Source of the DNA: Hormiphora californensis
Taxonomy: Eukaryota > Ctenophora > Tentaculata > Cydippida > Pleurobrachiidae
NCBI GenBank assembly: GCA_020137815.1
Contig: CM035354.1
Span: 558,001-622,000, forward strand
DNA: 64,000 bases
Reading direction: 5' to 3'
Shown: in pieces, positions 1 to 13,159 of the stretch
How positions within the stretch are numbered: position 1 is the first letter of the stretch
Layout of the letters: every line of letters begins with the position of its first letter
Position numbers and translations under genes: made by a program
Notes under the pieces: model-generated
Told to the model about the DNA's origin: nothing
Database searches by the model: none
What the model saw: only the letters and a program-made list of their open reading frames with translations

Positions 1-1
1 A

Positions 2-804
2 CAGAGTGACTATAACACCCTGTACGCAGAGTATGAGGAACTCAGAGCGGAGATTGTCACCATCACCCGGACTAATGCCCAGCTGCGGAGTGAAATTGTT
101 GCTGTTTATGAGGGATCTGAGATGACGCCACCCTCGACACCTGAGTGAGTAATGACTAATGGGCTCCCCGTAATAATGCATCACATGGGATTGGGGGAAT
201 TGTATTGGGGAATTATGTAATGCATGGTACCCTATTATTATAGGTCAACTGATCAAGGACGGAGGGTGACATAATTGTTGTTAGAATGGTTTCATTAATA
301 GGATGTATGGTATTCATGTTTAATTTCACGACTTTCTTGCCATTTAACTATGACAGCTGGTCTACCTGTTCTTGGGGCTCAGTTGGGGGTGTAATTTGTA
401 TATACCGTATTATCTATGCATGTTTGCAAGATACCCCTCTATCATAAACCTCTCTCTTTAGTCTCTATCTTCTCTCTCTCCTAAGGTGCATCTTGTATTT
501 GTACATTGCAATCAATTAGCCATCAATTACCATACTCGTAGAGAGAGAGCTGTTTCATTCTCTCCCTCTTTCTCTCTCATTCTCTCCCTCTTTCTCTCTC
601 ATTCTCTCCCTCTTTCTCTCTCATTCTCTCCCTCTTTCTCTCTCATTCTCTCCCTCTTTCTCTCTCTCCGTGAGCCCTCTCAATCCCTCTCTACTGACCC
701 CTAATTCGTCATTTCCGGCTTACCCATACTATCTTCCATTCCCTTTTCTCTCTTTCTCTCCCGTACTTACTCTCGACCCTTCGCTACCTGTATCTTACCC
801 CCCC

Positions 805-875
<71 letters not shown>

Positions 876-2169
876 CCTCTCTCTCTATCTTTATTCTCGT
901 GGGATCTATGCCCCTGTATAGCAGCTCATCTCGAGCCCCCCTGCTTTGTGTGCATGTTGTACTATTAGTTGTATATGCTGCTTAGTTCTGTATCATGACA
1001 CCGTGTAAAAGTGCTACAAACATTTCCTCTTTTTTACCCTTTTTATCTTTCTCTCCCTCTCTGTTTCTTTCTTTTTCTCCCTCCTCTATCTCTCTATCCC
1101 TCCTCACCCTCTCTCTCTATCTCTCTATCTCCCTCCTCTATCTCTCCATATCCTTCTCTCTTCTTTTTACAGCCACTCCTGGTGGTGGCCCAACGTTGCC
1201 GGCCCTTTGTTCTGCGGTAGTCGGGTACACCTTTTATTGTCCCCCTGTTTACCTCCCTCCAGTTTGTTCCTGCTATACCCTCCTTTTATCATCATACTTT
1301 TGTAGTTTTTAGCAAACAAAGAAGCAGTATTATATAGATGCAGTTATTTCGTCACGTTTTTTAATATGCAGATGAAGGTAAGAGGGCCAATATAGCTCTA
1401 GATTTTGGAACCAATTATAGAGCTACTTGTTGAGTTCCCCCTTACTCAACAAACAGCTATGCAGATTGTGGGTCTTTATTTAGGACGGGAGTGGGGTTAT
1501 TGACGTCATAATTGAGAAAATGATTTTCATTTTTAACAAACATTCGGGCTATGATAACCTTTTGACTTGTTCAGACTGTGTGAGTAATACTCAGTCACTG
1601 AATATGAACAATTCAAATAACCATCATATAAATTAGGGGTTGGGTGGGACCACCTATGTGGTTGTCAGCGCAGACATTTGAAGGTTTTGTGACGTAAAAT
1701 TTAACTTTTTTGTGACGTCACATGTTTTCTTGATGCATCATCATGATGTTTCTCAATCTTTGACAGTCCTTGCTCTTTCAGGACCAGTATGCACCGTAGA
1801 GACGAACAAACCTACAGGCAAGAGGTAAGTTACAGCTAATACAGACGAACAAAGTTTATCACAATTCACACACAACCAGACTCTGGTGCGCACGAGAACT
1901 ATCATGGTCATAACATTTGCATGACAAACCAGACTACGAGACAAACTAACAGACGGACAAAGTTTGTGACACACTACGAGACAAACAATAAACAGTCATC
2001 TTCATATCGGAGAGACGAATGGTCTACCATTGTGACTATCATGGTAGTAGTTGCTAATTTCGATAATAATACGGTGGTAATTGGTAGGGGATCACTCTCC
2101 GTCGCTTTTTGATTTTACTCATTGTCATGTACAGGCACAAAGATATACGGTCAAGAGTGTATCTCTCTC

Positions 2170-2223
<54 letters not shown>

Positions 2224-3102
2224 CACACCTTCATTGTTGTCGAACAATTCCAGCTAATTTTAGTACTCTTCTGACCTTGCAGCTGTGTATAATACCTCAT
2301 TGTGTGTGTATCTCCCTTCATGTCTCATTCGGAGGCCTCAACCCACAGGGAGCGACCTCAAATCCCTTCAGATAAGCGCAGCCGGACATCCCGAGGAAAG
2401 AAATCTATTATAACTGTTGCTGGACATACCTTTTATGTGGTACATGTTAGGGTGGTATTTCATGTTCTAAGACTGATCTGGGGTATGGAGTATGAACTCT
2501 ACACTATGGAGTTTAGTTAAAATGGAGTTTCTTTGGGTTGACAGCATATTCTACTTATATTCTCAACTATTTTACTGTCCGCCAGCTCTCCATCTTTCTC
2601 CCTTCTCAATCATCCCTCATAACACAAGGACCACGTGATATGAGTTTATCACAGCTCCTCCTGGTCTAGTTATAATGTGCATCTGCTGGCGGAATGATCT
2701 AGCACCTCTCCCATAACTTGCATCTGTTAGATGAGCTAGCATCCCATTAAATGTCAGCTGCACACCTGGATCCACAAAGTTTGCCTCACTAGCGACCCTC
2801 TATTGAACATAATGATACCCCAATAATACATAGTAGTGAGATGCGATTATCAGTGGTGTGGCTTACGCTGGTATCGATAGGTTACGCAAAGACAGTGGGA
2901 CACCCCGCTGGTATAATATAGAAGTCGGAAATAAGATCATAGGAATTTCATTCGACCAAGCTCACTGAGACTGAGTGGTGACCTTCTGAAACAATTTATT
3001 GAAGTCTGCTTGAGGAGCGCTATGAGTTAGATCATATGAATGTCCCTTGTCATTTTTCTCTGCTCTGGACCCTACACAAAAAACTATATATTCGCCTTTC
3101 TT

Positions 3103-3174
<72 letters not shown>

Positions 3175-4307
3175 TTTCTCTCTCTCTCTCTCTCCCTATC
3201 ACTCTACTCGTTTCAACAACCTTTGGAGTGAGGTCAGTGCAGTAATGGTACTGACAGAATGGAACAGCTGAGCCTGCTGCTGTAGATTCTACTTTGACAC
3301 CTATACACAATAAACAGACGGACAGACGGACAATAAACAGACGGACAGACGGACAGACGGACCTCACTATGAGTGACAGTGAATAGTGATCAAAGATGAT
3401 CAAATGTGACATATAATTTAACCTCTTTAAAAATTTCAGATAGATGACCTCAAGAAGAAGCTCAAGGGTGCCGAGTAAGTTTCGGAGTTTCTATCTGTTT
3501 CTGTTTATCCTGTTTCTGTTTATCCTGTTCCTGTTTATCCTGTTCCTGTTTATCCTGTTCCTGTTTATCCTGTTCTGTTCCTATTTCTGTTTGTCGATGT
3601 CCTGTTCTATTCCTGTTTAAGTTGCTCTCTCTACTTTTCTTGGTTGGCTTGGTGATAATGCATACAGTACATCTTACTAAATCTTTACTGCACAGCTATA
3701 CCGGGGGGGGGGTTCAGGATTAAGTGGTCGGACGTATATGCCTAAAAATTAAGTGGTCAAAATCCAAAAGGACCCCCCCACCCCCTAAAATTGACCACTT
3801 AATCAGGTTTTTTTAGTGGTCAAACCCCAAATAGACCCCTAAACCCCCAAAATTTACCGAAAAACTAGCTTTTTTGCCCGAAAAATGGCAAAATTTAGGC
3901 TGTTTTCTGGGAACAAAACCAAAAAATTTCCAGAAAAAATTTTCGCGCGCGGGAAAATTGAAATTTGAATTTTGAAAATTGAAAATGTTTCAGGTCCGGC
4001 TCGAAGAATATCAATTTTTACCGAAAATTGACCAAATTTGGCTAAAAAATGACCATTTAGCGAAAAACACTAAGTGGCAATTTTGAAAAAACACCCACCC
4101 CCTTAAGTGGCATATACGTCCGAACCATTTATCCTGAACCCCCCCCGGCTATACATCTCTTTTTCTCTTGTATCTATCTGTGTTGTTGAAAGACTGCGTT
4201 TAGGATCATACATTATCATTGTTTGTTGTATAACTGTTAGCCCCCTCTCATTTATTCATTATTATCCTTATTTCTCTCTATCTCTCTCACTCTCTCTCTC
4301 TCTCTCA

Positions 4308-4388
<81 letters not shown>

Positions 4389-4536
4389 CTTTACTAGCAG
4401 ACTCTATTAAGATGTTAATGTTTTAATTCTGCCTAATCAATTCATCATCATCTCACTCCACTCTCGAGTGAGATGAATCGCTCTGAGGCTGTCCTTTGCC
4501 GTCATTTATCAACTTATAATTTCAAGATCTAAATAA

Positions 4537-4601
<65 letters not shown>

Positions 4602-7600
4602 CTTCTCTCTCCTTCTCTCTTTCTCTGTCCTCTGTTTTTGTCTCTACATGATCATGTCGAATGTTGTTTTTGTTCGGCCCACACGGCCCGGTGGTCCAGT
4701 CCGTAAGTTACCACTCGCCCCATACCTCAGAAAGGCGAACCTCACCCTCACCCTTGCTATCGAGGAACAGACCAAGCAGAGGAATGCAATCCAGGAGAGC
4801 GTCATTGAGCTTCAAAAGTAAGCAAACATATTTTCTTTTTTTTGGTTGGTCGAATCGAATCGATCACTTTAATGTTTAAGGTAGCTTTTATCGAGGAAAA
4901 AGTATTTTAAAATGCATTCAGTACCTAATTCTCTTCCAGTGAGTTGAGCTCAAGTATTGGGACGATTTCACGGCTGGAATACGACAACAAGACCCTGACA
5001 AAGGACAACGAAAAACTCGCAGGTAGGTACCCCAACTTTATTATCTGGCAGTGTACCAAATATTGGAAGTTTCACACGGCTCATCTCACGAACTGAGGGA
5101 CTCCCACTTCCCGAGATCAATGATCTGATTTATATTTGACGGCTGTGGGAAATTCCCACAACCATGAATCTCCGATCTGCCAACATTTAATACTATTATT
5201 TGGAGCATGGTTATTTGTGATAGCACAGTTTTCCTTTGCCTTGCTCGATCCTGTCTCAAAGGGTTTGAACAAAACAAGTTTTTCTGAATTCCCTTTCAAC
5301 CCCCCAGAATTTCCTTTCTTCTTGTTTTGCCATTATTAGGTTGAGAGGTGCTAGTGTTAGTTAGACTTTTCATGTAAATAAATGGGAAACGGGGGTAAGA
5401 GAGATAAAGAGAAGTAAATAGGGGACAGATAGATACTGACTTGGGAAATTATAGGGGGAAAGGGGGAGAAAGAGAGAGAGAGAGGAGAGAGAGAGAGAGG
5501 AAGGGGAGGGAGAAAAGAGAGAGAGGAGAGAGAGAGAGAGAGAGGTTTGATTTTTTAAGGGTCCTGCATAAAAGTTTTGCAATCTTTCAGAAAAATAACC
5601 CTTTCTAGGAACAATAATCCTTACCTACATGGTTATTGACCCTGCAGCTGTTTATGTAATGCCTCCTCCTCCTCTCTGCGTAATGCCCCTATTATGCCAC
5701 AATCTGTCATGGCGCTCTTACTACTCCTTACTGCAAATGATTAGTGGATCGCCCTTCTATTTCCCATTTACTGGTATTATTTTGTCCCCCTGCCCTCTCA
5801 AAGTATAGCATCTTTGCTAATTTAATCGCCAATTATTTAGAGACGTACACCCGGCAAAAGGGAGACTTGGATGATTTGAGAAAAGAGTGGGTCAACGAAA
5901 TGGATCGGTGCTCGACAATAGAGGTAATTTTTTGGGGTTTTTTTTTGTGAGAAATAGGGGAAAGGGGGGGGTAGAGGGAAAGGGGGAATTTTTTGAGGGG
6001 GGAGGAGGTTCGAAAATTTGTGGGAAACCCCAGGAGGGAAAAGGGAGATTTTGGGGAAGAGGGGAAGGGGGGGCCCCCAAAGGGGGGGGGAAAAAAAGGT
6101 CCCCCAAGAGAAAAAAAAAGGGATTTTGAGGGGGACAGTTAAAACATCCTTTAGAGTGGTTACAAAAAACCCTTTAAAAAAGACCATTGTGGAGAGGGGA
6201 GAGGTTTACGTCAACGGAATCCCTCCCCAGATAAAATTTTTGAAAATCGGCAGTTTAGATGAGCTTGTTCCCTTTGTAATAAAAATATCCAGTAGTTTTA
6301 GGGGCAGCCCTAAAATTTTGATTACCCCTGATTTTTTTAAAGCGAAATGAAATTTTTTTAAAAGGGGGAAAAAAAAAAACCCCCCCCCAAGAAAAGAAGG
6401 GACAAGAAGAAAAAAGGAAAACCAAAAGAGAAAGAAACCCGAAATTTAAAAACCCCAGAAAATCCCTTTTATCCCAAAAAAAACCCACAGAAAAAGGGGA
6501 GATAATAGGGGAAAAAAGGGAAAAAGGGAAATGAAGGTGAGGGGAGAAATAGGGAAAAGGGGGAATGGAGGGAGGGGAAGGGGGCGGAATTAAAAAAAAA
6601 GGAGTTTTTGAGGAAAAGGATAAAGAAAAGGGGGAACATTAGAAAAGTCAAAACATTTTTTGATGCTTTTTTTTTTAGAACTGTCAGAGAGGGACCCTAA
6701 ATTTTAAAAGGAAAAGGGGGAAAAGGGAGGGAAAAATTTTTAAAAAACCGCCGAAAAGAAAAATAAAAACCCGGGGAAGGGGGTGAGACATCGTTCTCCC
6801 CATTTTTTGCATCAATAACGGTCCCATTCCCTTATTTAGAGTGGTTACATTAAATCTCTCCTATTTAGAGTGGTTACAACTCCCTGAACAAGACCATTGT
6901 GGAGAGTTTACGAGGTTTACTGTCAACGTTGAATCCATCCCTTAGTTATCCATCTTTCGACACATCGGTCAGTTTAGATAGATGCTTGTTCCTTCTGTTA
7001 TCAACTATCCAGCTATGTTATAGGGTTCAGCCCTAAAAGTTTCGATCTACACCCTGATTTTGGCAAATCGAAATCGAAATTTTTAAGTTGAACCCCCCCC
7101 CCCCCCCCCCATTGTAACATTATGCTTACTGTAAAACTAGATATTTTCGAGGCAATTTATTTTCGCGATTCGATCAAAATTTACTATTTTCGCGATTTTA
7201 ATTTTCGCTAATCCCACTGCTACCCCCATTTCACGGTCCTAGTCTATTGTCTAATTACGCCAAGAGTACAGTCATCATTGCCATGAGACACCAGACCTGC
7301 TAGCAGCTGCTTGGCGTAGACCAATGAAAATTGAAATGTGAGCATTTTCTCATTGCTGATTCCAGACGAGTGGTAGGTAGCTAGTAGCTACTATGGCAGG
7401 GTGCTATAGTAGATATCTACCACACCTACCACTCGTCCGGACACTTATATCTACCATTGCAGGGTGTTACACCTCGGCCTATTACACCCTGCTATTGCAC
7501 CCTGCTATGGCAGGGTGCAAGAGTAGGGTGTCACTCGTCTGGACAGCCTCTGATAACCTACCATTGCAACTTTACTTCTATGGGGCATGAGAAATTTGAT

Positions 7601-9037
7601 ACCCCCGATGATTGATTTGTGTCAGAGGGTGTCCAGACGAGTGGTAGATGGCTTACTATGGTAGCTTAGCTACCACTCGTCTGGACAGTACCCACCTGCC
7701 ATAGCACCCTGCCATAGCACCCTGCCATAGTAGCTACCTACCACTCGTCTGGACCCGGCCTAAGAGATAGCCAATCAGGGATGAGACAGAAAAGGCAATA
7801 TGTTTAATATTTCAATTACAATTTCTGATCTGATGAACCGATTGTCGTTGACTTAGTACTAAAAGTAAAAAATGTGTCATCCTGAAATAACTTGCACGAG
7901 CTTTCTGTAAAAAACCGTCCAAAATATTTTCGCGGAATTAATTTTCGCGGATTTTCCAGCCAAAAATAAAGAGCGAAAATAAAAATCTCACGAAAATATC
8001 TAGTTTTACAGTATATGGGTACATTACGCAAGAATATAATGACAATCCAATCAGACTGATCACGCAGCCTTCTCGATTTATTTATTATACACTCTCTCTC
8101 ATATCTTTCCTGCATATATCACATATCACATGTGATATATCTAGTATTTTCAACTTGTCAGATGTAATATCTGATCGTGCGTTATCCCTAGTTCTCTCTG
8201 CCCTTGGAGGAGTGGTGTGAATTTATCAACAAGGAGTTTATTGAGGCTAACAGGATAACAGAGGTAACATTAGAAAACTGTCAAAACTATTGTTTTGTAT
8301 GCTTTTGTTTTTAGAACTGTCAGAGCATTGGCCTGACCCTATTCTCCACGAGAACTGTGGTCAGAGCTGCATTGGACTTATATTTTTACAATTACACCTG
8401 CTCGATATCATTTTGTAACTAAAAACTTTGCAGGAGTTCCGGTTAAATTCTTCCCAGTTCCCGCCAACTTTAGTTCCAGGAGTTGGGCGGCCAACTGGAG
8501 TAGTCCCTAAAAGGTACAGCTATAACTACACACGGTTTATGAAGAGACTTCCTTTCTAGTCAACTAGTGGGGGCCACTACCCTTCACCCACTAACTAACT
8601 AGAAAGGAACTAGGAAGTCTCTTTTCATGAAATTTCCCACCAAGTTCACCCACACTTTCTGCGTGTCTCACTACACTGTTTAGTTCACAACCAAATTACT
8701 TTTTGAGTGACCCATTACAACCATCCTTGTTTCAGATCCTCTTCAGTGCAGACAGATCCACCAACTGGTAAGGGAGATCAATATGATCCTCTCTCTTTCT
8801 CTCTTTTTCTCTCTCTCCCTCTAAGAGAGAGAAGAAGAGATGAAAGAGAGAGAAGAGAGAGAATAATATATATTATATCTAGATCTATATATCCTACTAT
8901 CTTCTCTATATATCTCTATACTATTCTCTATATAGATATCCCGCTATCATCTCTCTATATCCACTCTATATATATATCTCTCTATCTCTCTATCTATACG
9001 ATATCTGACTACGCATCTCGTCTCCTATCTCTCTCTC

Positions 9038-9068
<31 letters not shown>

Positions 9069-9115
9069 ATCTACCTCATCTCGCACTATCTCTCTCTCCC
9101 CCTCTCTCTCTCCTG

Positions 9116-9173
<58 letters not shown>

Positions 9174-12100
9174 CCTCATCTCGCACTATCTCTCTCTCTT
9201 GCTCCCATTGTATCGTCCATCTCTATTCATGTGACGTTTGTCAATTGACGTCCAGTCTAACTATCTAATTGTGTTGTGTACTAACTTGTACTCTTTTGTC
9301 CTACCCCTCACATCTACTACCATTTATACTATCCCTGGGACCCTCTAGGAACTCCCCCCCCCTTTTGTTACTATCTACCACCCCACCCAACACTAATTCT
9401 CCCCCCTAGGAGGTTCAGACCAGGGTATGAAGGGTAATCTAGCTAGAGCGGCGTGCTTCGAGAACAGTCGCTCCTGCTCTGAAGGGTTAGCTAACGGTAA
9501 ACCACCCTCCACCTCCTCTACCTCTGGAGCCAGTGCAGGTGCTGCGTCTTCTTCGAATAGGCCATCCACTGCAAAACCAGCTGCAGGACTGGTTGATCAG
9601 GAGTCTACTGATGTTGATATATCAGCGGAGTACCAGTTTACTACAGATGTCGCCTCTCTGAGCAAACGAAGCGTTGAGGTAATATTGGATCAGGATAATG
9701 GATTATGTCTATGTTTACTTTTTATGGCCAGGGACACTATAAAATGACCATAAAATCATCTCATTCAAAGTTATCTACATTTCCCCTCGCAGGGCGAGTT
9801 CCAAGCAATCATGATGAGTTTCGAGAACGACACTTTCACGCTCCAAAAGCGCTCCAGTATGCACGACCGAGCTCACCAGAAGGCTTCATCTAACTTCCAA
9901 ACGGAAATCACAAAGATTAAGGAAATGATATCCCAGCTGCTGTCTGATTTCCTCCCTGAAGATAAGAAAGATAAACTAAAGGATCTTTCCAAGACAATAA
10001 CACTCTTGCCTGAGACCATGGAGAGTTTGTCTGGATCAGCAGTGAATAGTGGGAGGTGCCAACAGGAGGAAAAACATCTTCGCCTCTTTGAGGTTAGTGT
10101 AGTGTGATAAACCGCGTGATTTCATATTAGATAACGCGTGACTTCATTTTAGATAACGTGTGATTTCATTTTAGATTTATCTAACGCGTGATTTCATGTT
10201 AGATAACGCGTGATATCATGTAAGATAACGCGTGATTTCATTTTAGATAACACGTGATTTCATGTTAGATAATGCGTGATTTCATGTGAGATAACGCGTG
10301 ATTTCATGTGAGATAACGCGTGATTTCATGTTAGATAACGCGTGACTTCATGTTGGATAACGCGTGATTTCATGTGAGATAACGCGTGATTTCATGTGAG
10401 ATAACGCGTGATTTCATGTTAGATAACGCGTGATTTCATGTTGGATAACGCGTGATCTTGTTCCAGGTGATGGTAGCAAACAATCTCCATACAAAACGTG
10501 CCCTGACCGCTGCCCTTGCTGCGTCTAACCAGAACCCCGATATGGGGCTCCCTAAGAAGGATGTGGACAGGGCCGCTGTGAGGAAGAAAACACTGGCAGT
10601 GGCAGCAGCAATGAGGAAGGATGAGGAGAAACAAAAGCAGATGCAGGCTTCGGAGAATAGCAGTGTTTTCTCCAGCTTTGCAGGTTAGTCTTTAGGTGCC
10701 CGTTATTGGTATATTGACTGATGTGGGTGTGCATATTTTGTACTATAAAAGTATCAATAGGGGTCCAACTCGACAAAAAGTAAGCCGGTGCCCTAAATTT
10801 GGGGGTTCGCACAGATCTACACAAAAACTACTTCTCCCCTGTTTTCCTGCGTGCCGCCCGGAGGGTAAGAACATAACAACACAAAACTACTTCTCCCCTG
10901 TCCTTCCAGGTGTTGTAAAGAACCTTATGGTGAAGACTCCAGCTGAACCGGACCTGGCAAACAGGCGCGCTACGGAAATGATGCAGCGTATGAAGACGGT
11001 TGAGACTCTGGGCGCTGACAAGGAAGCGCTCTACAAGGAGGGATACAGGGGCGGGCTGAGTTCCGGGCTTCATGACACATTCGATAACATTAAAAAAGAA
11101 CAGAGGACATGTGATGAGGGCATTGATTCACTTAACAAAAGGTATAAACAGCCCCCATACAGACCCATACATTTTTTATATAGTCTCACACCCCCCCCTT
11201 AGTTAATTAGTTAATTAGTTCCTTCTCTGCTCTTGCACGTGATGTTCACCCATGTTCCCATATTAATACCAGCGCGATACCTGGCCACTGATCTAGCGAG
11301 AAGGGGTCAGTGTGATGCCTGACAGTATGATCAGCTGAACTGCAGCCGTGCCAATGATAACTGATCTGTATGTTCCATCTCTAATATGTAGAGACTCTAT
11401 CAAGTACACCACTATTATTAGTTGGGTCGGTTGTGGGAAGTTGGGTCTGGAATTTTAAATTTGACTTGTTGATATGATTAGGGACTCTATAAAAAGTCAA
11501 AAGCACCATCCCACAGGTCTCTACCACCCCCGGTTCACTAATTATTCGTAATTATGTGATTTATGACGTTATCGCCAATTAGCACTAATAATACCAGTTC
11601 CTGGTAATTTAGAGCTTAGATTTTGATACCATGTGATAGAGGATCACTAGATTAGTGAGCATACAAAATTTCAGGTCGATCGGAGTTATGGTCGAGGAGT
11701 TATAACCGTTTTTCCGTTTGGCTGGCGGTTGGCTGGCACCACGTGGGATTACGGGTTTAGGTCGTCGTAGGAGGTCGTCATTGGTCGCGTTCAATCGGGC
11801 TCGATGAGGTGATCAAAACCTAGTGGGGCCAGACCTTGGCCCCGCCCCGTTCTTGGGTTATTAGGCTTTTTCGGTTTTGGCGGGAAAATATTTTGGCGGG
11901 AAACCGAAAAAGCCTAAGAACCAAAGAACGGGGTGGGGCCCAGGTCTGGCCCCACTAGGTTTTGATCACCTCATCGAGCCCGATCGAACGCGACCAACCA
12001 CGACCTCCTACGACGACCTAAACCCGTAATCCCACGTGGTGCCAGCCAACCGCCAGCCAAACGGAAAAACGGTTATAACTCCTCAACCATAACTCCGATT

Positions 12101-12641
12101 GACCTGAAATTTTGTATGCCCACTAATCTAGTGATCCTCTATCACCTGGTATCAAAATCTAAGCTCTAAATGACCAGGAACTGGTATTATTAGTGCTAAT
12201 TGGCGATGACGTCATAAATCACATAATTATGAATAATTAGTGAACCGGGGGTGGTAGAGACCTGTGGGATGGTGCTTTGGACTTTGTATAGAGTCCCTAA
12301 TCATATCAGCAAGTCAAATTTAAAATTCCAGACCCAACTTCCCACAACCGACCCAACTATATAGCGCACAGAGAAGCGGGTCTGTACCGCACAACAAGTA
12401 CCACGGAAAGCGAAATGCAGCTTTCACAAGATCTGGCTCCAGTCCAACTCTATTACCTGGCCCCAGTTCCCGTGGGAATAATCACGTGACAGTTAAAAAA
12501 CAGTCCAACTATAAACGGGAGAAATCAAGGAGGGTTACACTAGGACAGAGGCAGGTCAATAAGATCATGTCGGAGGTGGCCCTGGAATCTATGGATGATA
12601 TTGAGGATGATATCATGGCCCTGATGGGATCTGATAATTAG
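2..12641 (+). CDS. Coiled-coil protein, 5' end outside window, short-tail form
   Basis: Fifteen exons fit in one continuous frame: 2-144, 1782-1824, 3440-3474, 4731-4817, 4940-5022, 5841-5923, 6869-6967, 8192-8263, 8434-8513, 8736-8767, 9410-9678, 9793-10092, 10467-10683, 10910-11141 and 12365-12641 (stop TAG). Every junction has an AG acceptor, a GT donor and matching phase, giving about 683 visible residues. The first half is charged and heptad-like (for example YAEYEELRAEIVTITRTNAQ), so a long coiled coil is likely. A Ser/Thr/Ala-rich linker follows in exon 9410-9678, then more helical segments (KKDKLKDLSKTI; RATEMMQRMKTVE). The last exon is basic (KKQSNYKREKSRR) and ends in an acidic tail (MDDIEDDIMALMG). 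I do not recognise the family; the tail half of a kinesin or golgin-like protein is possible but unproven. Exon 6869-6967 uses the donor GTCAGT and is the least certain. Confidence 0.75.
541..669. repeat. Pyrimidine minisatellite
   Basis: About five head-to-tail copies of a 22-bp unit of the type TCTCTCATTCTCTCCCTCTT, inside the first visible intron. Apparent reading frames here are low complexity only. Confidence 0.9.
807..872. repeat. (CT)n microsatellite
   Basis: Nearly pure CT dinucleotides, followed by looser pyrimidine tracts to about 890 and from 1040 to 1160. Similar intronic CT tracts lie at 2159-2219, 3101-3195, 4275-4386 and 4542-4626, so most introns of this gene carry one. Confidence 0.95.
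3702..4147. mobile_element. Short non-autonomous transposon with G-run ends
   Basis: The left end CGGGGGGGGGGTTCAGGAT is mirrored by ATCCTGAACCCCCCCCG on the right. The inverted similarity continues inward (GGTCGGACGTATATGCC against GGCATATACGTCC). A 7-bp direct repeat GCTATAC flanks it at 3695-3701 and 4148-4154. It has no coding capacity, is about 446 bp long and sits in an intron of the coiled-coil gene. A MITE-like element is the simplest reading. Confidence 0.8.
5930..6790. other. Homopolymer-degraded block, probable mis-assembled second allele
   Basis: This stretch is dominated by runs of G, A, T and C unlike the rest of the window. Its islands align in order with clean sequence downstream: 6140-6360 with about 6850-7100 (including exon 6869-6967), and 6555-6700 with about 8200-8340 (including exon 8192-8263). 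The spacing between the two islands is about 880 bp shorter than in the clean copy, which is the length of the transposon at 7129-8011. I read it as poor-quality sequence of a haplotype lacking that transposon. Do not annotate genes here. Confidence 0.7.
7129..8011. mobile_element. 883-bp inverted-repeat element with TA flanks
   Basis: The termini CTGTAAAACTAGATATTTTC and GAAAATATCTAGTTTTACAG are perfect inverted repeats, each flanked by TA (7127-7128, 8012-8013), as in Tc1/mariner-type MITEs. The interior at about 7360-7756 holds nested hairpins built on CCAGACGAGTGGTAG and CTACCACTCGTCTGG, with repeats of TATGGCAGGGTGC, possibly a second element inserted in the first. No transposase is visible. 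Confidence 0.8.
8785..9190. repeat. CT/AT-rich simple-sequence region
   Basis: Mixed (CT)n, GA and TATA-rich simple sequence, including a long CT run at about 9118-9167. It lies in the intron between exons 8736-8767 and 9410-9678. Nothing else is seen in it. Confidence 0.9.
10110..10457. repeat. 22-bp minisatellite filling an intron
   Basis: About 16 copies of a 22-bp unit (core GATAACGCGTGATTTCATGT plus two bases) fill the 374-bp intron between exons 9793-10092 and 10467-10683. The ACGCGT core is well conserved; variants change single bases. There are no spacers, so it is not a CRISPR array. Confidence 0.95.
11420..12358. mobile_element. Fold-back element abutting a terminal exon
   Basis: The two arms of about 468 bp are inverted copies around a centre near 11889. 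The ends read AGTTGGGTCGGTTGTGGGAA and TTCCCACAACCGACCCAACT. It carries no protein. It lies in the last intron of the coiled-coil gene, and its right end stops 5-6 bases before the acceptor AG (12363-12364) of terminal exon 12365-12641. Confidence 0.85.
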
Positions 12642-13159
12642 TGTGAGATGTAGCAGAGTGCAGTGTTCCTTCTATAGTGTTTGAAGTAGCAGAGTGTTCT
12701 TCTATCTAGTGACTACTAGCTAGACTACTAGTCAGACTAGTAGTGTGTATCTATTGGAACATCTTCCGCAGAAGAGACTTGGGTTTGGTAGTCTTATAGT
12801 TTTATTGGATTTGGATTTCTTTTGTTTAGTTTTTCCTCTTTCTGTGTGTTACCTTTTAAGGCAAGTGGTTACATCTCATTTTCTAGACAGCCTAAACTGC
12901 CTGGCGGCGCCGATCCGACCTAAACCCACAAAACGGGGTCTGTCGCTGATCAATAGATCACAATGCCCAACGATACTTCTCATTCCCTCAGTTAGCACAA
13001 CTTTACCCCTCTTTCAGTACTCAATTATTGAGTCAATATGAACTGTATGACACTAACCCCCTCCCTTCCTCTCTGTATGACACTATAATTCTAACCACCT
13101 CCCCTTCCTCTGAGTATCATAATATGAAACTATTCTAACCCCCCTCCCCTTCCTCTCAG
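12642..13159 (+). other. Region between the two alternative terminal exons
   Basis: This would be 3' untranslated sequence for the short-tail form and intron for the anchored form. It contains repeated CTAACCCCCTCCC-type pyrimidine stretches at 13050-13159, which supply the tract for the 13160 acceptor. No other gene is seen. Confidence 0.5.

Noticed and set aside
1173-1216. Possible exon after the acceptor at 1171-1172
   Set aside because: The peptide in the required phase is Trp/Pro-rich and unlike its neighbours, and the exons on either side join perfectly without it.
1372-1377. Possible six-base micro-exon ATGAAG between AG and GTAAGA
   Set aside because: Including it after exon 2-144 creates an immediate stop; joining 144 directly to 1782 keeps the frame.
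5837-6651. Gly/Lys- or Pro/Phe-rich frames in the degraded block
   Set aside because: They are produced by homopolymer runs in poor-quality sequence.
10110-10457. Regular 22-bp repeats resembling a CRISPR array
   Set aside because: Repeats are contiguous without unique spacers and lie in an intron of an animal gene.
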